Assembly: GCF_034058155.1 (NCBI RefSeq)
Contig: NZ_CP139148.1
Location: 2,232,001 to 2,296,000, forward strand
Length of the DNA stretch: 64,000 bases
Source: Flavobacterium sp. KACC 22761
Lineage (GTDB): Bacteria; Bacteroidota; Bacteroidia; Flavobacteriales; Flavobacteriaceae
Direction: 5' to 3'
The notes beneath the pieces are model-generated. The model saw only the letters and a program-made list of their open reading frames with translations. It ran no database searches and was not told the origin of the DNA. This document shows, piece after piece, positions 13,704-21,531 of this stretch. The position numbers and the translations under genes were made by a program. Each line of letters begins with the position of its first letter. The first letter of the stretch is position 1.

Positions 13704-15778
13704 AAATTGCTTTGTTTGGTCCTGAAAGTACAGGAAAAACGACTTTAGCAAAACAGCTTGCAGAATACTACGAAACCGAATGGGTTCCAGAGTTTGCTCG
13801 TGATTATTTACAAGAAAAATGGGAAGAAAATCAACACATTTGTGTGGCCGATGATATGATGCCTATTGCATACGGACAAACTGCTTTGGAAAATGAAAAA
13901 CTTTCTCAGGCAAAAAAATACCTTTTCTGCGATACCAATTTGATGGTGACCAAAGTTTTCTCTGAAATGTATTATGGTTTCTGCGATCCGCTTTTAAACG
14001 AAGCGGCGTTGGAACATGAATACGACTTGTTTTTTTTGACCGATATTGATGTTCCTTGGGAAAAAGATGATATTAGAGATACACCAGATGGAAGAGAAAC
14101 TGTATTTTCTGTTTTTAAACAAACTTTAATTGATACTAAAAAACCTTTTATAATTCTTTCAGGGAATAAAGAAAGCCGTTTGGCAAAAGCAACTGCAATT
14201 ATTGATGAGCTTGCTATGGCCAAAGAACGTGGCTTTTCATCAGAAGATTTTGTTCAGTTGTATGAGCGAGGGATATCTTTTGAGAATGTTCTTAAGCAAT
14301 TGAAAATTTTCAAAAAAGGAATCACAAAAAGCAACTTAATTGATGCCGCAACAATTGATGACGGAATTTTAGCTTTTTCAGAAACGGAATTCGAAGAGAA
14401 AGCAGTGTTTTTTGATTCGCAGGCAAAGAACCTGAAAATTAAAAAATTCGTTCCAGCTTCTGGCGCGGCGACAAGAATGTTTAAGTTTTTAAGAGCTTTT
14501 TTGAATGAATTTGACATCGAAAAAGAAACGATAAACGCTTATATAAATAGAAAGAAAGATAAAGAATTGTCCATTTTTATTGTTGCAATGGATAAGTTTC
14601 CATTTTTTAAAGCAGTCGATAAAAAGCTGAGATCAATTTATCCTGATTTTGATAGTTTAGAGCGTGATTATAAAAATTACTATTTCATAAAAACATTGCT
14701 TTCGCAGGATTATTTTGCTTTCGCAGATAAGCCAAAAGCGGTTTTGCCTTTCCATAAATACAAAGATCATATCGCTAATCCGATTGAAGAACATTTGAAT
14801 GAATGCGCTCATTATGCTTCTTCAAATAAGGTTTCAAATCTTCATTTTACGGTAACCGAAGCGCATCAGCAATTATTTGAAAAAGAAATTGTAATTCTAA
14901 AAGATAAAGTCGAAAAAGATTCAGGAATTCAAATTAATATCGGCTATTCTTACCAAAATGCCAGTACAGATTCTATCGCTGTTGATACAAAAAACAAATT
15001 GGTAAGAGATAAAAATGAAGCCTTGATTTTCAGACCGGGCGGGCATGGCGCATTGATTCAAAATCTAAATAAGCTTGATGCCGATATTGTTTTTATTAAA
15101 AATATCGACAATGTGATTCAGAATCATATTGATAAAATTACATTGTATAAAAAAGCGCTTGCCGGAATCTTGATTGAAGCACAACAGAAAGTTTTTAGCT
15201 ATTTAAGTGCTATTGATGAGCAAAAAATCGATGAAACTGAATTAGAAGAGATTGTTTGCTTTTTGTCTGAAAATTTGAATGTAGAAATCTCTAGTGATTT
15301 TAAAATGTTCACTTTTGAGAATAAAATCAACAAAGTCAAAGAACTTTTAGATCGCCCGATCAGAGTTTGCGGCATGGTGAAAAATGAGGGAGAACCTGGT
15401 GGAGGACCTTTTTGGGTTATGAGCGACAAAGGCATAAAATCGCTTCAAATTGTTGAAACATCCCAAATTGATTTATCGGATAAAAAGCAGGCTAAAATTT
15501 TGGCAGAATCTACTCATTTTAATCCGGTAGATTTGGTTTGTGGAATTAAAAATTATAAAGGTGAGAAGTTTGATTTGCAAAACTTTGTAGATCATAAAAC
15601 GGGTTTTATTGTTGAGAAAAGTGTTGAAGGCAAAACAGTAAAAAATTATGAATTGCCAGGATTATGGAATGGTTCAATGGCACATTGGCTGACTATTTTT
15701 GTTGCCGTGCCACTGATTACTTTTAATCCAGTGAAAACGGTAAATGATTTACTTAAAGCACCACATCAGCCACAATAA
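13664..15778 (+). CDS. NadR-type nucleoside kinase domain fused to DUF4301
   Basis: A 704-residue frame. Residues about 12-190 form a P-loop kinase like the ribosylnicotinamide kinase of NadR (FGPESTGKTTLAKQ, VPEFARDYL, FCDTNLMVTKVFSE). The rest is DUF4301 (about 200-700), which carries nucleotidyltransferase-like motifs: FVPASGAATRMF near its start and RPGGHGALIQNLN followed by NIDNV. The ORF could be opened further upstream at 13514, but that region overlaps pnuC; the ATG at 13664 immediately precedes the kinase. An internal Met at the domain junction (MAKERGFSSEDF) could start DUF4301 alone. Confidence 0.82.
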   Translation: MEKNLRQQKTTIIKIALFGPESTGKTTLAKQLAEYYETEWVPEFARDYLQEKWEENQHICVADDMMPIAYGQTALENEKLSQAKKYLFCDTNLMVTKVFSEMYYGFCDPLLNEAALEHEYDLFFLTDIDVPWEKDDIRDTPDGRETVFSVFKQTLIDTKKPFIILSGNKESRLAKATAIIDELAMAKERGFSSEDFVQLYERGISFENVLKQLKIFKKGITKSNLIDAATIDDGILAFSETEFEEKAVFFDSQAKNLKIKKFVPASGAATRMFKFLRAFLNEFDIEKETINAYINRKKDKELSIFIVAMDKFPFFKAVDKKLRSIYPDFDSLERDYKNYYFIKTLLSQDYFAFADKPKAVLPFHKYKDHIANPIEEHLNECAHYASSNKVSNLHFTVTEAHQQLFEKEIVILKDKVEKDSGIQINIGYSYQNASTDSIAVDTKNKLVRDKNEALIFRPGGHGALIQNLNKLDADIVFIKNIDNVIQNHIDKITLYKKALAGILIEAQQKVFSYLSAIDEQKIDETELEEIVCFLSENLNVEISSDFKMFTFENKINKVKELLDRPIRVCGMVKNEGEPGGGPFWVMSDKGIKSLQIVETSQIDLSDKKQAKILAESTHFNPVDLVCGIKNYKGEKFDLQNFVDHKTGFIVEKSVEGKTVKNYELPGLWNGSMAHWLTIFVAVPLITFNPVKTVNDLLKAPHQPQ

Positions 15779-16179
15779 TGGATATTGATAAAATTATATC
15801 AGAATTAGGTTTTAAAGCCGTTCGCAGCAGTGGCGCCGGCGGACAAAACGTGAACAAAGTTTCTTCAAAAGTGGTTTTGTCTTTTGATTTAGAAGCTTCG
15901 CAAGCCTTGTCTGATGATGAAAAATTGCTTTTAAAAGAAAATATATCGGCGAGATTAACTTCTGAAAATATCCTGATTTTAAATTGTGACGAAGATCGAA
16001 GCCAGCTTAAAAACAAAGAAATCGTCACAAAGCGTTTTCTGGAAATAATCAAAAAAGGATTATTTGTTCCGAAAGTTAGAAAAGCAACAAAAGTTCCAAA
16101 AGCTGTAATTAAAAAACGAATCAAGGATAAAAAGAATATTTCTGATTTAAAACAATCTCGTAGAAAACCTGATTTTTAG
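15778..16179 (+). CDS. arfB: Peptidyl-tRNA hydrolase ArfB (ribosome rescue)
   Basis: A 133-residue class I release-factor-like protein. The catalytic GGQ is at 21-23 (SSGAGGQNVNKVSSK), and the C-terminal third is a Lys/Arg-rich tail (KVRKATKVPKAVIKKRIKDK) of the type that enters the empty mRNA channel. It lacks codon-recognition domains, as expected for a factor that frees stalled ribosomes without a stop codon. Its ATG shares one base with the stop of the previous gene, so it is translationally coupled. Confidence 0.93.
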   Translation: MDIDKIISELGFKAVRSSGAGGQNVNKVSSKVVLSFDLEASQALSDDEKLLLKENISARLTSENILILNCDEDRSQLKNKEIVTKRFLEIIKKGLFVPKVRKATKVPKAVIKKRIKDKKNISDLKQSRRKPDF

Positions 16180-16183
16180 TATT

Positions 16184-16258
16184 AAGACTATAGAATTAAG
16201 TATTAAGACATCAAAAACTAAAAATCTTAATACTTAATACATTTTTCTTAATACTTTT
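16184..16258. repeat. Tandem/inverted AGTATTAAGA word cassette
   Basis: The words tattaaga and aagtattaaga occur several times, followed by their complement (tcttaatacttaatac and ttcttaatact). The same words fill 33564-33675 in the thiamine operon. Transcribed, it can fold on itself. Confidence 0.75.
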
Positions 16259-16259
16259 C

Positions 16260-16352
16260 TATATTTGCACTGTCTCAAAGGGGTGCTCTAAATAACGAGC
16301 TGAGATCATACCCAAAGAACCTGAGCGAGTAATGTTGCTAAGGGAAAAAACG
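16260..16352 (+). promoter_or_regulatory. Promoter and TPP riboswitch (THI element) of the TonB receptor
   Basis: TATATTTG at 16260-16267 is the -7 element. The TPP aptamer follows from about 16277: ggggtgct, gctgagat, taccc (catacccaaag), acctga, gtaatg and the closing aaggga around 16341-16346 are the conserved THI-box blocks in the right order. It indicates repression of the downstream TonB receptor when thiamine pyrophosphate is plentiful. The expression platform lies in the next 90 bases and I cannot assign its mechanism. Confidence 0.93.
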
Positions 16353-16446
16353 ACACTATCGAGCGTGCACACTTTATTTTGTCGTGAAACACATTTATTA
16401 ATTTAACAAAAGAATAATTCCCCCTTTTATTCGTAATTTTTTACGA

Positions 16447-18597
16447 ATGAAAACACTTTTTAAAGTTACAAAGTTACAAAGTTACAAAGTTGCAAAGCTG
16501 AGTAACAAATCTATTTTCTTTACTCTATTCACTATTTTCCTTACTCTAATTTCTTTTGCGCAAGAGCAAGATTCAACCAAGGTGAATAAATTAGATGACG
16601 TATTAGTTTCGGCAGTTCGTGTGACTTCAAAAACTCCGGTTACGTTTAGTAATATGGATAAAAAAGAAATCAAATTCAGAAATCTAGGGCAAGATATTCC
16701 TACTTTGATGAATTATCTTCCTTCTGTAGTTACAACTTCTGATGCCGGAAACGGAATTGGTTATAGCGGAATCAGAGTCCGCGGAAGCGATGCAACTCGC
16801 GTGAATGTTACCATCAACGGAATTCCATACAACGATGCAGAAAGTCAAGGAACTTTTTGGGTAAACATGCCCGATTTTGCTTCTTCGGTAGAAAGTTTGC
16901 AGTTGCAAAGAGGAGTTGGAACTTCAACAAACGGTTCAGGTGCTTTTGGAGCAAGTTTGAACATGTTGACCGATAATTATGCATCTAAAGCAACTGGCGA
17001 AATTTCAAGCTCTTTCGGAAGTTTTAATTCGCAGAAAAATACCGTGAAATTCAGCACAGGATTATTGAATGATCATTTTGAATTGGCTGGGCGTTTGTCT
17101 CGAATTAAATCTGATGGATATATTGACAGGGCAAGTTCTGATTTGAAATCGTATTTTCTTCAGGGAACTTACGTTGGAAAAACTACTTTAATTAAAGCTT
17201 TAGTTTTTGGCGGAACGGAGAAAACATATCAATCTTGGAACGGAATTGATGCCGAAACTATGAATGAAAACCGTACGTTCAATTCGGCTGGAATGTACAC
17301 AGATGAATCTGGAAATGTTCGTTTTTATGACAATGAAACCGATAATTACCAACAAGATCATTATCAATTGCATTGGAGCGAAGCGGTTTCTGATAAATGG
17401 AGTACGAACCTGGCTTTTCATTATACAAAAGGAAAAGGCTACTACGAAAATTATAAAGAAGATGCAGATATGGCCGATTATGGCTTAGATCCTGTTGGAG
17501 CAATTACAACAACAGATTTAGTGCGCCAAAAATGGTTAGATAATGATTTCTATGGAACAACTTTTTCTGTAAAATATAAAGATGAAAAACTCGATGTTAT
17601 TTTTGGCGGAGGCTGGAATAAATATGAAGGAGATCATTATGGAAAAGTGATTTGGGCGAGATATGCTTCTCAGTCAGAATTGGGAGATCATTATTACGAT
17701 GATTTTTCGACAAAAACAGATGGAAATATTTTCGCAAAGGCAAATTATCAATTCACAGAAAAATTGAGCTTTTATGGCGATTTGCAATATAGAAGAGTGC
17801 GATATAAAGCCAATAGTTATGAAACGGGAGTTGTAGATGATACTTTCAATTTCTTTAATCCAAAAGCGGGATTGAATTATGAAATCAATCAAAAAAACAC
17901 TTTATACTTTTCATACGCTCGAGCGAATCGTGAACCAAACAGAACCGATTATGAAGGTGGAAATGTAAAACCAGAAAAACTAAACGATTTTGAATTGGGA
18001 TGGAGATTTAATTCGGATAATTTCCAATTAAATTCGAATGTTTATTACATGGCATACAAAGATCAGTTGATTTTAACAGGAACACTTGATGATGTTGGTG
18101 CACCGATTCGTTCTAATACAGACAAAAGTTATCGATTAGGTTTTGAATTTGACGCAACTATCAAACTTTCGGAACAATTTATAATTCGTCCAAATTTCAC
18201 TTTAAGCAGCAATAAAAATGTTGATTTGGCTGTTGAAGGACAAAATTACGGAACGACTAAAATCGCGTATTCTCCAGAAGTTATCGCAGGAAATATAATT
18301 GTTTACAGCCCGATTCAGAGTTTGCATATTTCGTTATTGCAAAAATATGTTGGCGAACAATACATGAATAATATCGAATTGCCTTCAGCAAAACTGGCAG
18401 ATTATTTTGTAAACGATTTGAATGTTTCTTATGAAATCAAGCCAAAATCGGTTTTCAAATCGATTATGATTACCGGTATGGTCAACAATATTTTGGATAA
18501 AAAATATGTTTCAAACGGATACATGTGGGATATTTATCCTTACTATTATCCGCAGGCAGGAATCAATTTCTTAGCCGGATTAACTTTAAAATTCTAA
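16447..18597 (+). CDS. TonB-dependent outer-membrane receptor, probably for thiamine
   Basis: A 716-residue receptor with signal peptide (about 22-38, FFTLFTIFLTLISFAQ), plug domain (about 45-165, GIRVRGSDATRVNVTINGIP) and 22-strand barrel ending in an aromatic Phe (LTLKF). It lacks an N-terminal carboxypeptidase-like extension. The TPP riboswitch upstream points to thiamine or a thiamine phosphate as substrate, consistent with known Bacteroidota thiamine receptors. The first codons contain a run of an 8-base repeat (16462-16493), described separately. A true start further downstream is possible, but no other ATG precedes the signal peptide. Confidence 0.9.
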   Translation: MKTLFKVTKLQSYKVAKLSNKSIFFTLFTIFLTLISFAQEQDSTKVNKLDDVLVSAVRVTSKTPVTFSNMDKKEIKFRNLGQDIPTLMNYLPSVVTTSDAGNGIGYSGIRVRGSDATRVNVTINGIPYNDAESQGTFWVNMPDFASSVESLQLQRGVGTSTNGSGAFGASLNMLTDNYASKATGEISSSFGSFNSQKNTVKFSTGLLNDHFELAGRLSRIKSDGYIDRASSDLKSYFLQGTYVGKTTLIKALVFGGTEKTYQSWNGIDAETMNENRTFNSAGMYTDESGNVRFYDNETDNYQQDHYQLHWSEAVSDKWSTNLAFHYTKGKGYYENYKEDADMADYGLDPVGAITTTDLVRQKWLDNDFYGTTFSVKYKDEKLDVIFGGGWNKYEGDHYGKVIWARYASQSELGDHYYDDFSTKTDGNIFAKANYQFTEKLSFYGDLQYRRVRYKANSYETGVVDDTFNFFNPKAGLNYEINQKNTLYFSYARANREPNRTDYEGGNVKPEKLNDFELGWRFNSDNFQLNSNVYYMAYKDQLILTGTLDDVGAPIRSNTDKSYRLGFEFDATIKLSEQFIIRPNFTLSSNKNVDLAVEGQNYGTTKIAYSPEVIAGNIIVYSPIQSLHISLLQKYVGEQYMNNIELPSAKLADYFVNDLNVSYEIKPKSVFKSIMITGMVNNILDKKYVSNGYMWDIYPYYYPQAGINFLAGLTLKF
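16462..16501 (+). repeat. Octanucleotide tandem repeat in the 5' coding region
   Basis: AAAGTTAC occurs three times exactly (16462-16485), then AAAGTTGC and AAAGCTGA. It lies between the start codon and the hydrophobic core of the signal peptide. Since eight is not a multiple of three, gain or loss of a unit would shift the reading frame. Confidence 0.85.
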
Positions 18598-18602
18598 AAA
18601 AC

Positions 18603-18638
18603 AAAAAAGCCTGAAAATCTAAACTTTCAGGCTTTTTT
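18603..18638. terminator. Bidirectional terminator between TonB receptor and lipoprotein
   Basis: Perfect stem aaaaaagcctgaaa (18603-18616) with its complement at 18625-18638 and an 8-base loop. The A and T tracts make it work on both strands between convergent genes. Confidence 0.9.
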
Positions 18639-18641
18639 GTT

Positions 18642-19055
18642 TTAGTTATATACGTGAATTACGGTTCCAGAAACTTCGACGCGATATTGTTTTAATGGAT
18701 ATTCTTTTGAGCCAAGTCCAGTAAATAAGCTATATTGGACTTTATCGCAAGAGCAAACGGCATATATTCCGTCAATTGTCATGGCAGCGCACGAATTGAT
18801 TTCTTGATTTGGGCACGCAGCATCAAAAGCATTATAACCGCTTCCAGCATTAAAAATGATAATTCCTTTTGCTCCATAATTCGGAATGATAACGCCATTA
18901 CTTGGATACTTTAGATTAGAATACAAAGGTAAATTCATATCTACAGTCAAATTAACTGAGTAGTTTGGAATGTAAGGATTTTTATTGCTGCGTTCACCTT
19001 CGCTACAAGCAGAAAGTGCACAAACAAAGACGATTAAGAGCCAGATTTTTTTCAT
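18642..19055 (-). CDS. Lipoprotein with a degenerate Rieske-like fold
   Basis: The 137 residues start with a lipoprotein signal (FVCALSACSEG, lipidated Cys about 17). The rest resembles Rieske-type ferredoxin domains in layout: FNAGSGYNAFDAACPNQ, then IYAVCSCDKVQYSLFTG, then the closing strands YPLKQYRVEVSGTVIHV. The cluster-binding His of CxH and CxxH are absent (CPN, CSCDK), so no Rieske cluster is expected; the Cys residues may form disulphides instead. It is a periplasmic or surface protein of unknown role. It is divergent from greA. Confidence 0.72.
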   Translation of the reverse strand: MKKIWLLIVFVCALSACSEGERSNKNPYIPNYSVNLTVDMNLPLYSNLKYPSNGVIIPNYGAKGIIIFNAGSGYNAFDAACPNQEINSCAAMTIDGIYAVCSCDKVQYSLFTGLGSKEYPLKQYRVEVSGTVIHVYN

Positions 19056-19147
19056 TATTTTAGTACGAATTAGTGAAACAAAAATAAATTATTTAGATTT
19101 GAAATCTATATGATTAACATATAATTATGTACTATTAAAAATTATAG

Positions 19148-19188
19148 TATATTTGTGGTAAGAAAATCCCGTCGCGATGGGATTTTTT
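19148..19188 (+). promoter_or_regulatory. greA promoter followed by a leader terminator hairpin
   Basis: TATATTTG at 19148-19155 is a good -7 element. Starting about 8 bases later, aaaatccc (19163-19170) pairs with gggatttt (19179-19186) across an 8-base loop and is followed by T residues. The gene upstream is on the other strand, so this hairpin can only act on transcripts from this promoter, before the GreA start codon at 19212. It could stop most transcripts early, like the E. coli greA leader RNA GraL. Confidence 0.6.
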
Positions 19189-19211
19189 GTATTTATATAA
19201 ACGATGAAGTT

Positions 19212-19688
19212 ATGAGTAAAGTATCTTATTATACAGCAGAAGGATTAAAAAAATTAAAAGATGAATTGGAGCATTTAAAGAGTGTAATGCGCCCAAAAGC
19301 ATCTCAAGATATAGCAGATGCAAGAGACAAAGGCGATTTATCTGAAAATGCCGAGTATGATGCTGCAAAAGAAGCACAGGGTTTATTAGAAATGAGAATT
19401 TCGAAACTGGAAGAAGTTTATGCAAATGCTAGATTGATTGATGAATCTCAATTGGATGTTTCTAAAGTTTTGGTGCTTTCGAATGTGAAAATCAAAAACC
19501 AAAGCAACGGAATGGAAATGAAATATACACTTGTTGCTGAAAGTGAAGCCGATTTGAAAACTGGAAAAATCTCAGTGACTTCTCCTATTGGAAAAGGTTT
19601 GCTTGGAAAATCTGTTGGAGAAGTAGCCGAAATTACGGTTCCAAACGGAGTTTTGAAATTCGAAATTCTTGAAATTTCGAGAGACTAA
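19212..19688 (+). CDS. greA: Transcription elongation factor GreA
   Basis: A 158-residue Gre factor. The N-terminal coiled coil carries the acidic tip (DARDKGDLSENAEYDAAKEAQ), which reaches through the RNA polymerase channel to stimulate cleavage of backtracked RNA; the C-terminal globular domain ends with FEILEISRD. The frame opens at 19155, but that lies at the promoter; the ATG at 19212 (MSKVSYYT) matches GreA N termini. The spacer to the HIT gene contains nested inverted words. Confidence 0.96.
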   Translation: MSKVSYYTAEGLKKLKDELEHLKSVMRPKASQDIADARDKGDLSENAEYDAAKEAQGLLEMRISKLEEVYANARLIDESQLDVSKVLVLSNVKIKNQSNGMEMKYTLVAESEADLKTGKISVTSPIGKGLLGKSVGEVAEITVPNGVLKFEILEISRD

Positions 19689-19692
19689 TTAA

Positions 19693-19740
19693 GTTTAACC
19701 GTTTAATCGTTAAATCGGTTAAACGAATCAACGATTAAAC
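19693..19740. repeat. Nested inverted words between greA and the HIT gene
   Basis: gtttaaccg (19693-19701) is complementary to cggttaaac (19716-19724), and gtttaatcgtt (19701-19711) to aacgattaaac (19730-19740). The block is built almost entirely from these words. Confidence 0.75.
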
Positions 19741-19749
19741 AAATAAACA

Positions 19750-20139
19750 ATGGCATCGATATTCACAAAAATAGTAAACGGAGAAATTCCTGCCTATAAA
19801 ATCGCTGAAGATGAAAATTATTTAGCTTTTTTAGACGTAAATCCAAATGCAAAAGGGCACACGCTTTGTATTCCAAAACAAGAAATCGATAAGATTTTTG
19901 ATATGGATGACGAACTGTATTTAGGATTAATGAAATTTTCTAAAAAAATTGCAATTGCTTTAGAAAAAACAGTTCCATGTAAAAGAGTAGGAGTTGCTGT
20001 TGTAGGTTTAGAAGTGCCTCATACGCATGTGCATTTGATTCCGTTGAATCATATGGATGAAATGCGTTTTATTGATAAAGTTTCACTTTCAAAAGAGGAA
20101 TTTGAAGATTTGGCAAAAAGCATAACGGCGAATTTATAG
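19750..20139 (+). CDS. HIT family protein
   Basis: A 129-residue histidine-triad nucleotide-binding protein, of the Hint-like branch. The triad is in VPHTHVHLIPL, preceded by the conserved NPNAKGHTLCIPK. Such proteins hydrolyse adenosine phosphoramidates and related AMP conjugates. It follows greA by 61 bases on the same strand, so the two could be one unit, although the spacer is highly structured. Confidence 0.93.
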   Translation: MASIFTKIVNGEIPAYKIAEDENYLAFLDVNPNAKGHTLCIPKQEIDKIFDMDDELYLGLMKFSKKIAIALEKTVPCKRVGVAVVGLEVPHTHVHLIPLNHMDEMRFIDKVSLSKEEFEDLAKSITANL

Positions 20140-20200
20140 AATTTAGCTTGTCAGGCTGAGCGGAGTCGAAGCCCCGCAAAGTTTGGCTTTAATAAGAATA

Positions 20201-20234
20201 AAAAAATGCAGTAAAATTATTTACTGCATTTTTT
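20201..20234. terminator. Bidirectional terminator overlapping the histidine-kinase 3' end
   Basis: Stem aaaaaatgcagtaa (20201-20214) pairs with 20221-20234. The right arm includes the kinase stop codon. It serves both the HIT gene (plus) and the kinase gene (minus). Confidence 0.85.
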
Positions 20235-21372
20235 TATTTAAAGAAATCTGAAATGTAGTTCCTTTTCCAATTTCAGAATGTAAAACTTTGATTTTTCCAT
20301 TATGATATTCTTCTACAATTCTTTTGGTTAAGGAAAGTCCCAATCCCCAACCACGTTTTTTGGTGGTAAAACCCGTTTCAAAAATGGTTTTGAATTGTTT
20401 TTTAGGAATTCCGGTTCCGGAATCTTTTATATTTATTTTTACTTGATGTGCATCTTGTTCGATTTGCAGTTCTAAAATTCCTTTTCCTTTCATCGCGTCA
20501 ATGGCATTTTTTACCAAATTTTCGATTACCCAACTATAAAGTGTCGTATTAATTTCAACCAAAATGGGTTCATTTGGCGTATTGTAAGAAAAAGCAACTT
20601 GTTTTGAAAAACGAGATTGCAAATATTTAAACGCATTTAAGGTTTCTGAAACAATATCGTGAATTTCTAAAACCGGAATAGAGCCAATTTTCGAAAAACG
20701 GTCGGTAATCGTCTGTAAACGATCAACATCCTTTTCAATTTCCGAGGTTATAGAGGGATCAATATCTTCTGTTTTTAAAATTTCAATCCAGCCAATTAAG
20801 GATGATAAAGGCGTACCAATTTGATGTGCTGTTTCTTTTGCCATTCCGGCCCACAATTTGTTTTGCGTAGCCATTTTGGTGCTTTTGTAAAAGTTGTAAA
20901 TCAATGCAACACATAGAAATACAATTAAAAGCAGCGCAATTGGGTAATATTTCAGTTTATTGAGTAATGCGGAGTTGCCATAATACAGCTTTTGATATTT
21001 TCCCGGAGCGTATTCAAAAGTTATGGGTTCGTTTTCGTTGCTTAAATTCTTTAAAAAAGTTTTTAGTTTTTTCTTATCATTCAGGATTTCATCAGGAACA
21101 TTTTTAGAACTAACCACGTTGTCATACAACATTAATATAACAGGAATAGAAGTATTGTTGCTGAAAATTTGAAGTGGTAATTCTACATCCGTATTTTCAT
21201 CGGCATTGACAATTGTAATCTGCGCATTGGCAAAAAGCTTCATTTTCAGACGCTCTTCATTTTTGAAAATTTGGAAGAAAGTATACGTATTCCAAAGAAT
21301 CAAAGTAATGATTAAAAAGGAAATAAGAATTATAACCCAGCGAGTTGTATTTCTGCGTTCAGAAAAGTGCAT
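20221..21372 (-). CDS. Membrane-bound sensor histidine kinase (orphan)
   Basis: The 383-residue protein has two membrane helices (about 12-31 and 143-165) around a periplasmic domain of about 110 residues, with no HAMP or PAS domain. The H-box is KETAHQIGTPLSSLIGW, the N-box ENLVKNAIDAM, the G boxes DSGTGIP and GWGLGLSL. The HQIGTP form of the H-box is a variant found in several Bacteroidota kinases. No response regulator gene lies beside it, so its partner is encoded elsewhere. Confidence 0.92.
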   Translation of the reverse strand: MHFSERRNTTRWVIILISFLIITLILWNTYTFFQIFKNEERLKMKLFANAQITIVNADENTDVELPLQIFSNNTSIPVILMLYDNVVSSKNVPDEILNDKKKLKTFLKNLSNENEPITFEYAPGKYQKLYYGNSALLNKLKYYPIALLLIVFLCVALIYNFYKSTKMATQNKLWAGMAKETAHQIGTPLSSLIGWIEILKTEDIDPSITSEIEKDVDRLQTITDRFSKIGSIPVLEIHDIVSETLNAFKYLQSRFSKQVAFSYNTPNEPILVEINTTLYSWVIENLVKNAIDAMKGKGILELQIEQDAHQVKINIKDSGTGIPKKQFKTIFETGFTTKKRGWGLGLSLTKRIVEEYHNGKIKVLHSEIGKGTTFQISLNKKMQ

Positions 21373-21531
21373 AAATTAATTTTTGAGGTATAAATATAAC
21401 GAAATATAGTCATTTTATATTTTGCAGTTCCCGAAAGATTTTTGTTTTTATGTCCCAAACTATTTCTTCGAATTAAACCATTTCTATACTTTTGCAGTTA
21501 CCAAAATGAGGTTTGGTTAAAACGAAAATAT

